Shown here piece by piece: positions 1 to 5,310 of a DNA stretch of 8,033 bases. The first letter of the stretch is position 1. The number at the start of each line of letters is the position of its first letter. The DNA is from Acidobacteriota bacterium. GTDB taxonomy: Bacteria > Acidobacteriota > Terriglobia > Terriglobales > Acidobacteriaceae. A program made the translations under genes and the position numbers. Under the pieces are notes generated by a model. The model worked only from the letters and a program-made list of their open reading frames with translations, did not search any database and had not been told where the DNA came from. The stretch spans positions 1 to 8,033 of the forward strand of contig JAJZDO010000505.1 of NCBI GenBank assembly GCA_021805955.1, given 5' to 3'.

Positions 1-1
1 G

Positions 2-385
2 CGCGCGCCGCACCAGCGCGAAGGCGTTTTGGGATCGCTCAATATGACCGCGGACAGCTTTCGACTGCTTCCCAAACAGGACGAAACAACCGGAACATGG
101 ACGGCTACCAAGTGGGCAGAAACACGTAAAGGCTGGGTTTTCATCACCTCGCCTCCCACACTGCGCGAGGCCCTGCGCCCGCTGATCAGTCTATGGATTG
201 ATTCACTGGTATTACGCTTGCTGAACGAACCCGACCCCGGCCAAAAGGCAGTCTGGTTCGTCATCGACGAGCTGGCCAGTTTGCAACGACTGCCGCAGTT
301 GCACACCGCCATCACCGAAAACCGCAAATCGCAGAACCCGGTCGTTCTCGGCTTTCAGGGCCGAGCAACGGGCTGTGGCGTGTAG
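2..385 (+). pseudogene. traD: Truncated TraD/VirD4-type conjugative coupling protein (3' broken, 5' outside window)
   Basis: This is the C-terminal half of the ATPase domain of a type IV secretion coupling protein, which links the relaxosome to the membrane transfer channel in conjugation. The frame is already open at base 2, so the 5' end lies outside the window and the internal TTG at 29 is not a real start. The visible protein contains a typical TraD/TrwB stretch: GSLNMTADS, TATKWAE, GWVFITS and REALRPLISLW. A Walker B-like segment VWFVIDELASLQ follows, with its Asp-Glu at 266-271, then LPQLHTAITENRKSQNP and VVLGFQGRA. In the family the chain continues well beyond this point, usually with a Gln-Leu-Glu-like continuation. 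Here it switches after Ala (365-367) to TGCGV and a TAG stop at 383-385. The gene is therefore truncated, and the R-M operon starts within a few bases. Family assignment is from remembered sequence similarity. Confidence 0.82.
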
Positions 386-426
386 ATTGAATGAGACGAC
401 AAAAGCCAGGGATCATGGTTACGGAC
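365..426. other. Junction between truncated traD and the R-M island
   Basis: TraD homology ends at about base 367. The next 15 bases encode five unrelated residues before a TAG stop, and hsdM reading begins at 391, 415 or 427. This marks the left boundary of the DNA that replaced or interrupted the rest of traD. I see no inverted repeat, integrase site or insertion-sequence end here. No convincing -35/-10 pair is visible either, so how hsdM is transcribed is unclear. Read-through from the conjugation operon is possible. Confidence 0.55.
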
Positions 427-2202
427 ATGGCAACGGCAATTCAGCAGGACTCAAAGCGTGTGAATCAGCAAACACTGTCCTCTTTCATCTGGGCGGTCGC
501 GGACCGTCTGCGGGGCGACTATAAACAATCTGAGTATGGCAAAGTCATCCTGCCGTTCACCGTCCTGCGTCGCATGGATTGCGTGCTGGAACCGACAAAG
601 GAAGCCGTTCTGGCCGAGTTCGCCAAGCAAAAGAAAGCCCGGATCAACCCGGAACCGTTTCTGCTCCGCAAATCCGACGCGAGCTTTTACAACACATCGC
701 CGATGGACATGAAGAAGCTCATGGGCGATCAGGACCACATCAAGGAGAACCTGTTCGCCTACATCCAGGCATTCTCCGCGTCCGTCCGCGACATCTTCGA
801 GCGCTTTGAGTTCCACACCCAGATCGAGCGTCTTGCAAAGTGCGGCCTGCTCTATCAGGTGGCTGAGAAGTTTGCCAATATTGACCTGCACCCGGAAACC
901 GTCAGCAACAGCCAGATGGGCATGGTTTTTGAGGAGCTGATCCGCAAGTTCGCGGAAATCTCGAATGAAACCGCCGGAGAGCACTTCACGCCGCGCGAAG
1001 TGATTCGCCTCATCGTCAATCTGCTCTTTGTCGAGGACGACGCCGTTCTGTCAAAGCCCGGCGTGGTCCGCACCATCTATGACCCCACCGCTGGCACCGG
1101 CGGAATGCTCTCGGTGGCAGGCGAGTATCTGGCTGAGCACAATCCACGGGCGCGCCTCACCATGTTCGGCCAGGAGCTGAACGACGAGTCCTACGCCATC
1201 TGCAAAGCAGACATGCTCATCAAGGGGCAGGACGTGCGCAACATCGTCCCCGGCAATACCTTGTCCGACGACGGCCATCCGCACAAGAGCTTCGACTACA
1301 TGCTCTCCAATCCGCCTTTCGGCGTGGAATGGAAAAAGGTCGAGAAAGAAATTCGCAAGGAGTATGAGACGCAGGGCCACAATGGACGCTTCGGCCCCGG
1401 GCTGCCGCGCGTCAGCGACGGTTCCTTGCTTTTTCTGCTGCACCTTATCAGCAAAATGCGCCTCGCCAAGGACGGCGGTAGCCGCTTCGGCATCGTGCTC
1501 AACGGTTCGCCACTCTTTACCGGAGGCGCGGGCAGCGGGGAAAGCGAAATCCGCCGCTATGTACTCGAAAACGATCTGGTCGAGGCCATCATCGGCCTGC
1601 CGACGGACATGTTCTACAATACCGGCATCTCCACCTATATATGGATACTCTCCAACCGCAAGCCGGAGCCGCGCAAAGGTAAGCTGCAACTGATCGACGC
1701 CAGCAGCTTCTGGCAAAAGATGCGCAAAAGCCTGGGCAGCAAGCGCAAGGAACTCGGCGATGAGCATATCGCCGAGATCACCCGGCTCTTCGGCAATTTT
1801 CAAGAGGCCAGCAAAGACGGCGTGCCCATCAGCCGCATTTTCAAAAATGAAGACTTCGGCTATCGCACGATCACCGTCGAGCGGCCTCTGCGCGACGAAG
1901 CGGGCAAACTCGTCCTAGGCACGAAGGGCAAGCTGAAAGGCAAGCCGCAGCCGGACAGCGATCTGCGCGACACAGAAAATGTGCCGCTCGGTGAAGATGT
2001 GGAAGTCTACTTCAAGCGCGAAGTCCTGCCGCATGCGCCGGACGCCTGGATCGACCACGAGAAGACCAAAGTCGGCTATGAGATTCCCTTCAATCGGCAT
2101 TTCTACGTCTTCAAGCCGCCGCGTCCGCTGGAGGAGATCGATGCCGAATTGAAGGCTGTCTCCGCTCGCATCATGACCATGCTGGAAGGATTGGCCGAAT
2201 GA
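427..2202 (+). CDS. hsdM: Type I restriction-modification methyltransferase subunit HsdM
   Basis: HsdM is the N6-adenine DNA methyltransferase of a type I R-M system. With HsdS it methylates the recognition site using S-adenosylmethionine, and it is also part of the restriction complex. From ATG 427 the protein has 591 residues. An N-terminal helical HsdM_N domain includes [14 protein letters not shown] and [15 protein letters not shown]. The catalytic N6_Mtase domain carries the SAM-binding motif [10 protein letters not shown] (about residues 219-227) and the adenine-methylase motif IV NPPFG (about 295-299). All these motifs look intact. The C-terminal part after about residue 480 is longer than in classical 520-530-residue HsdM proteins. 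The frame is open from ATG 391, and ATG 415 is also possible. I prefer 427 because family members usually start just before the QQTLSSFIW block, but none of the three starts has a well-spaced Shine-Dalgarno site (AGGGA at 408-412 is too close to 415 and far from 427). The stop overlaps the next start by ATGA. Confidence 0.95.
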   Translation: MATAIQQDSKRVNQQTLSSFIWAVADRLRGDYKQSEYGKVILPFTVLRRMDCVLEPTKEAVLAEFAKQKKARINPEPFLLRKSDASFYNTSPMDMKKLMGDQDHIKENLFAYIQAFSASVRDIFERFEFHTQIERLAKCGLLYQVAEKFANIDLHPETVSNSQMGMVFEELIRKFAEISNETAGEHFTPREVIRLIVNLLFVEDDAVLSKPGVVRTIYDPTAGTGGMLSVAGEYLAEHNPRARLTMFGQELNDESYAICKADMLIKGQDVRNIVPGNTLSDDGHPHKSFDYMLSNPPFGVEWKKVEKEIRKEYETQGHNGRFGPGLPRVSDGSLLFLLHLISKMRLAKDGGSRFGIVLNGSPLFTGGAGSGESEIRRYVLENDLVEAIIGLPTDMFYNTGISTYIWILSNRKPEPRKGKLQLIDASSFWQKMRKSLGSKRKELGDEHIAEITRLFGNFQEASKDGVPISRIFKNEDFGYRTITVERPLRDEAGKLVLGTKGKLKGKPQPDSDLRDTENVPLGEDVEVYFKREVLPHAPDAWIDHEKTKVGYEIPFNRHFYVFKPPRPLEEIDAELKAVSARIMTMLEGLAE

Positions 2203-3227
2203 GCCCTGAAACGAATCTCTCTACGCTCCCGCCGCATGAAGCCGGCTTTGCCGAGGTCGCCAGCCTCATTGCCGCCGCCCGGCAACAGGCATTCCAAGCG
2301 GTCAACACCGCGCTCATTGATCTCTACTGGCAGGTTGGTGCGTATATCAGCCGCAAAATTGAGGCCGCCGAGTGGGGCGATGGTGTAGTGCCGCAACTGG
2401 CCGCCTACATCGCCCGGGCACAGCCGGGAATGCGCGGCTTTACGACAAGCAACCTTTTCAGAATGAAGAAGTTCTACGAGACCTACAGGGATGAGTCAAT
2501 TAGTGCGCCACTGGCGCACCAATTGCCCTGGAGCCACAACCTCATCATTCTGGGGCAGAGTAAGCGGCCGGAGGAGCGGGAGTTTTACCTCCGCATGGCC
2601 GTTCGGGAAAAGTGGAGTAAGCGAGAGTTGGAGCGGCAGTTCCGGGTCGCGCTCTTCGAGCGCGCCGTGCTCTCCCCGGCAAAAGTCGCGCCAGCGGTGC
2701 GACAAATGTATCCCGAAGCCGAAGACATCTTCAAAGACGCTTACACGGTCGAATTTCTCGATCTGCCGGAGGGTCACAGTGAAGCCGATCTGCACCGCGC
2801 CTTGCTCGCCCGGATGCGGGACTTTTTGCTGGAGCTGGGCCGGGACTTCTGCTTTGCCGGTTCCGAGTATCCCGTGCAGGTGGGCGGGCAGGACTTTGCC
2901 CTCGATCTGCTCTTCTTCCATCGCGGCCTCAACTGCCTGGTCGCCTTTGAACTGAAGGTGGGCCGTTTTGAACCGGAGTATCTGGGCAAGCTGAACTTCT
3001 ACCTAGAGGCGCTGGACCGCGACGTGCGCAAGCCGCATGAGCGGCCCTCCATCGGCGTGCTGTTGTGCGCCAGCAAGAACGATGAGGTGGTGGAATACGC
3101 CATGAGCCGCACCCTCTCCCCGGCGTTGATCGCCGAGTACCAGACCATTCTGCCGGACAAGAAACTCCTCCAGGCCAAGCTTCACGAGTTCTACATGCTG
3201 AATGCGCCCGAAGGAGAAGAGGCATGA
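2199..3227 (+). CDS. yhcG: YhcG/DUF1016-family PD-(D/E)XK nuclease embedded between hsdM and hsdS
   Basis: This 342-residue protein has the two-part build of the YhcG/DUF1016 family. The N-terminal helical DUF1016_N region includes [32 protein letters not shown] and [10 protein letters not shown], followed by [21 protein letters not shown]. The C-terminal nuclease domain includes [18 protein letters not shown] and the catalytic core [13 protein letters not shown]...LVAFELKVG. Asp232 or Asp236 with Glu251-x-Lys253 give the expected PD-(D/E)XK pattern. The family is predicted to cut DNA and is often found in mobile or defence regions; the target of this copy is unknown. It is not a classical type I subunit, yet it sits inside the operon. 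Its start overlaps the hsdM stop (ATGA), with the Shine-Dalgarno GGAAGGA at 2184-2190 spaced 8 bases, and its stop overlaps the hsdS start. Expression coupled to M and S is therefore likely. Length and motifs look complete. Confidence 0.9.
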   Translation: MSPETNLSTLPPHEAGFAEVASLIAAARQQAFQAVNTALIDLYWQVGAYISRKIEAAEWGDGVVPQLAAYIARAQPGMRGFTTSNLFRMKKFYETYRDESISAPLAHQLPWSHNLIILGQSKRPEEREFYLRMAVREKWSKRELERQFRVALFERAVLSPAKVAPAVRQMYPEAEDIFKDAYTVEFLDLPEGHSEADLHRALLARMRDFLLELGRDFCFAGSEYPVQVGGQDFALDLLFFHRGLNCLVAFELKVGRFEPEYLGKLNFYLEALDRDVRKPHERPSIGVLLCASKNDEVVEYAMSRTLSPALIAEYQTILPDKKLLQAKLHEFYMLNAPEGEEA

Positions 3228-4555
3228 GCCTGCCAAGGTATCCGAAGTACAAAGACAGCGGTGTCGAATGGCTGGGCAAGGTGCCGGAGCATTGGGAAGT
3301 CTACGCTCTAAAACGCATTGCCAACCTCCAAAGCGGCGATACTATCAGCCCTGACGACATCGAAGAGGATGGCCAGTATCCCGTGTTCGGAGGCAACGGA
3401 CTGCGCGGCTATACAACAAATTTCACGCATGACGGAACCCACGCGCTGATTGGCCGACAAGGAGCATTGTGCGGCAATATCAATTATGCGCATGGCAAGT
3501 TTTGGGCATCGGAACACGCTGTAGTGGTTTCTACACTCAACAATGTTGAAACAGTTTGGCTGGGAGAACTACTCAGGGCGATGAATCTAAATCAATACTC
3601 GGTCTCAGCAGCTCAACCTGGTCTTTCCGTGGACATTATTAGAAATCTGTTTATCGCTGTTCCACCGCTACAGGAACAGTACATGATCTCAGCCTTCCTC
3701 GACCGGGAGAAGGCGAAGATTGACGCGCTGGTGGAGGAGCAGCGGCAGCTCATCGAACTGCTGAAAGAAAAACGTCAGGCGGTCATCTCCCACGCAGTCA
3801 CCAAAGGACTGAACCCCCACGCCAAAATGAGACCCTCCGGCATCGAATGGCTCGGCGACGTGCCTGCCCATTGGGAGGTTAAGAAATTCGGACACATCTC
3901 CGCAGTTGTGCGGGGCGCGTCACCTCGCCCCGCCGGGGATGAACGCTACTTCAATGGAGAATTCATCCCTTGGATAACGGTTGGCGAAATAACCAAGGAT
4001 ACCGACATGTGCTTGATATCGACCGAGGAAATGCTAACCAAGGAAGGAGCAGACCTTAGCAGAACTATTGAAAGCGGAACGCTGGTCCTCACAAATAGCG
4101 GAGCAACGCTGGGAGTGCCCAAAATACTTTCGATCACTGGTTGCGCTAATGACGGGATTCTCGCATTTTTAAAATTGCATCAAGATGCTTCCAAACAATT
4201 TCTCTACTACTATTTGAGTTCCCTTACAGAAAACCTCCGCGATAGGGTCAAGCAAGGTAGCGGACAGCCGAATTTGAATACAGACATCGTCAAGACGCTT
4301 GCCGTTCCTTGGCCTGCGAGAAATGAACAAAACGCTATCGCTACATTCTTGGATATGAAGACAACCGAATTTGACACTCTGGTAGAGCAGGTTGTCAGAG
4401 CCATCGACCTTCTGCAGGAGCGCCGTACCGCACTGATCTCCGCTGCGGTGACCGGAAAAATTGACGTGCGCGGGCAGGCGGGCGGAGGGCATGAGCCTGC
4501 ACTAATCTCTTCTTCATTACCGGATAAAAGTAGCTATAATATACAGGTTAGCTAG
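3224..4555 (+). CDS. hsdS: Type I restriction-modification specificity subunit HsdS
   Basis: HsdS recognises the bipartite DNA target and holds the HsdM and HsdR subunits. The 443-residue protein shows the classical pseudo-duplicated layout. An N-terminal anchor YKDSGVEWLGKVPEHWEV (about residues 9-26) leads into target recognition domain (TRD) 1. The first conserved helix, FLDREKAKIDALVEEQ...LLKEKRQAVISHAVTKGL (about 157-195), follows. A second anchor, MRPSGIEWLGDVPAHWEV (about 202-219), leads into TRD2. The second conserved helix, FLDMKTTEFDTLVEQ...LLQERRTALISAAVTGKIDVRG (about 374-417), ends the conserved part. The last 17 or so residues are AT-rich in coding and lie to the right of a repeat linked to the toxin-antitoxin insertion, so the tail may be acquired. 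The start overlaps the yhcG stop (ATGA) and has an excellent AAGGAG at 3211-3216, spaced 7 bases. TRD coding DNA is much lower in GC than the conserved helices (37-43% in sampled stretches against about 58%). The recognition sequence cannot be read from the protein. Confidence 0.95.
   Translation: MSLPRYPKYKDSGVEWLGKVPEHWEVYALKRIANLQSGDTISPDDIEEDGQYPVFGGNGLRGYTTNFTHDGTHALIGRQGALCGNINYAHGKFWASEHAVVVSTLNNVETVWLGELLRAMNLNQYSVSAAQPGLSVDIIRNLFIAVPPLQEQYMISAFLDREKAKIDALVEEQRQLIELLKEKRQAVISHAVTKGLNPHAKMRPSGIEWLGDVPAHWEVKKFGHISAVVRGASPRPAGDERYFNGEFIPWITVGEITKDTDMCLISTEEMLTKEGADLSRTIESGTLVLTNSGATLGVPKILSITGCANDGILAFLKLHQDASKQFLYYYLSSLTENLRDRVKQGSGQPNLNTDIVKTLAVPWPARNEQNAIATFLDMKTTEFDTLVEQVVRAIDLLQERRTALISAAVTGKIDVRGQAGGGHEPALISSSLPDKSSYNIQVS
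3260..3300 (+). repeat. hsdS internal repeat, copy 1 (before TRD1)
   Basis: These 41 bases encode GVEWLGKVPEHWEV and match 32 of 41 positions with 3839-3879. This is the expected internal duplication of HsdS and marks the entry to TRD1. Such repeats can serve as recombination points for exchanging recognition domains. Confidence 0.8.
3839..3879 (+). repeat. hsdS internal repeat, copy 2 (before TRD2)
   Basis: This is the second copy of the hsdS anchor repeat. It encodes GIEWLGDVPAHWEV, is 32/41 identical to 3260-3300, and lies 579 bases downstream in the same frame. It marks the start of TRD2. Confidence 0.8.
4489..4502 (+). repeat. Direct repeat, left copy: apparent relic of the hsdR start
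   Basis: GCATGAGCCTGCAC occurs here and again at 5297-5310, where it contains the hsdR start. This copy is preceded by a Shine-Dalgarno-like GGAGG (4484-4488). Read from its ATG (4491) it gives Met-Ser-Leu-His and then TAA (4503-4505), the same first four residues as HsdR. It lies out of frame within the 3' end of hsdS. The two copies bracket the toxin-antitoxin genes. The likely reading is a duplication made when that module entered at the start of hsdR. Confidence 0.65.
4513..4547 (+). promoter_or_regulatory. Predicted promoter for antitoxin-toxin-hsdR
   Basis: A perfect TATAAT -10 box lies at 4535-4540 in a locally AT-rich stretch within the last codons of hsdS. The best -35 candidate is TTCATT at 4513-4518 (3 of 6 consensus bases) with a 16-base spacer. 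Initiation would fall near 4547, about 25 bases before the antitoxin start. The strong -10, weak -35 and overlap with palindromes suit an autoregulated toxin-antitoxin promoter. Confidence 0.6.
4531..4554 (+). promoter_or_regulatory. Paired TAGCTA palindromes, candidate antitoxin operator
   Basis: The self-complementary hexamer TAGCTA occurs at 4531-4536 and 4549-4554, 18 bases apart centre to centre. The first overlaps the TATAAT box and the second lies just past the expected transcription start. Phd/YefM antitoxins are known to bind short palindromes at their own promoters, alone or with toxin, so this arrangement is a plausible autorepression site. The specific hexamer is my inference and is not a recognised operator. 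Confidence 0.4.
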
Positions 4556-4560
4556 TTTGA

Positions 4561-4566
4561 TAGGAG
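4561..4566 (+). promoter_or_regulatory. Strong ribosome binding site deciding the antitoxin start
   Basis: TAGGAG lies 5 bases before ATG 4572. It fixes this ATG as the antitoxin start rather than the upstream in-frame TTG at 4557, which has no Shine-Dalgarno site. It also provides an independent translation start after the hsdS stop at 4553-4555. Confidence 0.75.
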
Positions 4567-4571
4567 CCGCC

Positions 4572-4847
4572 ATGATCACCCTGACCTCCGTTGAGGCGCA
4601 AAACCGCTTTGGGCAGTTGCTGGACACTGTGCAGCGGGAGCCTGTCACGATCACCCGGCATGGGCGTCCGGCGGCGTTTATCGTATCGCCGCAAGACATG
4701 GACGAGCTGCTGGACTCCCGGCGGAAACGCGGCAAGGCGCTGGCCGAGTTGACTGCATGGAGTCAGCAGGCTGCAAAGCGGAGGAAACCCGCCGCTGCCG
4801 CACTGACCGATCAAGACGTGAATCGCCTGGTGCATGAGGCCCGATGA
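4572..4847 (+). CDS. Phd/YefM-family antitoxin
   Basis: This 91-residue protein begins with MITLTSVEAQNRFGQLLDTVQREPVTITRHGRPAAFIVSP, the characteristic Phd/YefM N-terminal DNA-binding and dimerisation fold. The signature elements are the alanine/asparagine-rich first helix, the PVTITRHGRPAAFIV strand-turn-strand and the following SPQDMDELL helix. The basic, alanine-rich C-terminal part (about 50-91, with KRRKPAAAALTDQDVNRLVHEAR) is the usual region that wraps and inhibits the partner toxin. Residue ranges are approximate. The partner is the PIN toxin, whose start overlaps this stop by ATGA. By family precedent the protein neutralises the toxin and represses its own promoter. The window supports this with a TATAAT promoter and a palindrome pair directly upstream. 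The gene is complete and the start is fixed by TAGGAG. Confidence 0.9.
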   Translation: MITLTSVEAQNRFGQLLDTVQREPVTITRHGRPAAFIVSPQDMDELLDSRRKRGKALAELTAWSQQAAKRRKPAAAALTDQDVNRLVHEAR

Positions 4848-5302
4848 GCCGTATCCGCCGCGTGGTGTTCGATACCAGCACGCTGATGAGCGCGGCGCTT
4901 CGTACTGGGTCGGTTCCGTATGAAGCCCTGGTCCATGCGCTGGGCTCCTGTGAAGTGTGCGCCAGCCAGGAAACGCTGGCTGAGTTGGAGCGGGTATTGG
5001 GGCGAAAGAAGTTTGACCGTTATCTCGATGCCGAATCGCGCCGCACCTTTGTTGCGCTGATGCGTCGCCATTTGTATGTGTTCGCCGTGCAGGAGGCGGA
5101 CAAGGTGGCCGTGAATCCGCCCTGCCGCGACGCGGGCGACAACAAGTTTCTGGCGCTAGCGTTGGCTGCTGAGGCGGATGCGGTGGTTAGCAGCGACGAA
5201 GATTTGCTGGTGTTGCATCCATGGCGCGGAATGCCGATTTTGACTCCAGCGGAGTTTCTGGGCAGGCCAGAGGCCAGCCCCGGCACAAAGGAAGGCGCAT
5301 GA
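4844..5302 (+). CDS. PIN-domain toxin (putative ribonuclease, COG1569-like)
   Basis: This 152-residue PIN-domain protein is predicted to be a metal-dependent ribonuclease toxin. It shows the expected acidic active-site pattern. Asp10 lies in VVFDTSTLMSAAL, and Glu47 lies in SQETLAELERVL. Asp96 and Asp99 lie in CRDAGDNKFLALAL, and Asp118 and Asp120 lie in VVSSDEDLLVL. The C-terminal ILTPAEFL block is typical of the subgroup often annotated as putative toxin-antitoxin toxin component, PIN family. Nothing needed for activity looks lost. It is coupled to the antitoxin by an ATGA overlap (GAGG at 4836-4839) and to hsdR by a second ATGA overlap. Known PIN toxins cleave tRNA, rRNA or mRNA; the substrate here is unknown. 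Its place inside an R-M operon suggests a defence or island-maintenance role (inference). Confidence 0.9.
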   Translation: MSRIRRVVFDTSTLMSAALRTGSVPYEALVHALGSCEVCASQETLAELERVLGRKKFDRYLDAESRRTFVALMRRHLYVFAVQEADKVAVNPPCRDAGDNKFLALALAAEADAVVSSDEDLLVLHPWRGMPILTPAEFLGRPEASPGTKEGA

Positions 5303-5310
5303 GCCTGCAC
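5297..5310 (+). repeat. Direct repeat, right copy, containing the hsdR start
   Basis: This is an exact 14-base copy of 4489-4502. It holds ATG-AGC-CTG-CAC, the first four hsdR codons. Bases just outside the repeat differ on both sides between the two copies, so the match ends sharply. A 12-base version (GCATGAGCCTGC) is also present at the hsdS start, 3222-3233. Confidence 0.65.

Larger units (their letters stand above)
4491..5298 (+). other. Putative inserted toxin-antitoxin module (promoter, antitoxin, toxin)
   Basis: The repeat period between the two copies of the hsdR start is 808 bases. It contains an AT-rich promoter region, a Phd-type antitoxin gene and a PIN toxin gene, none of which is needed for type I R-M function. 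Removing one period would place the hsdR start directly in the hsdS end region. I see no transposase, integrase or terminal inverted repeats, so the insertion mechanism is unknown. Module status is an inference from the flanking 14-base repeat and the gene content. Confidence 0.5.

Noticed and set aside
383..388. TAGATT as a -10 box for hsdM
   Set aside because: No acceptable -35 lies 16-18 bases upstream, and the match to consensus is ordinary for this base composition.
1051..1803. Long open frame on the - strand (250 codons) opposite hsdM
   Set aside because: It lies wholly within hsdM, whose methylase motifs prove the + strand frame. The antisense product shows no recognisable domain, and such shadows are expected in GC-rich coding DNA.
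4474..4500. Inverted repeat GCAGGC/GCCTGC as a terminator after hsdS
   Set aside because: The stem is only 6 bases with a 15-base loop and no T run follows. It is also inside hsdS and partly explained by the hsdR-start repeat.
4557..4571. Upstream TTG start for the antitoxin
   Set aside because: It has no Shine-Dalgarno site, while ATG 4572 follows TAGGAG at ideal spacing and matches the family N-terminus.
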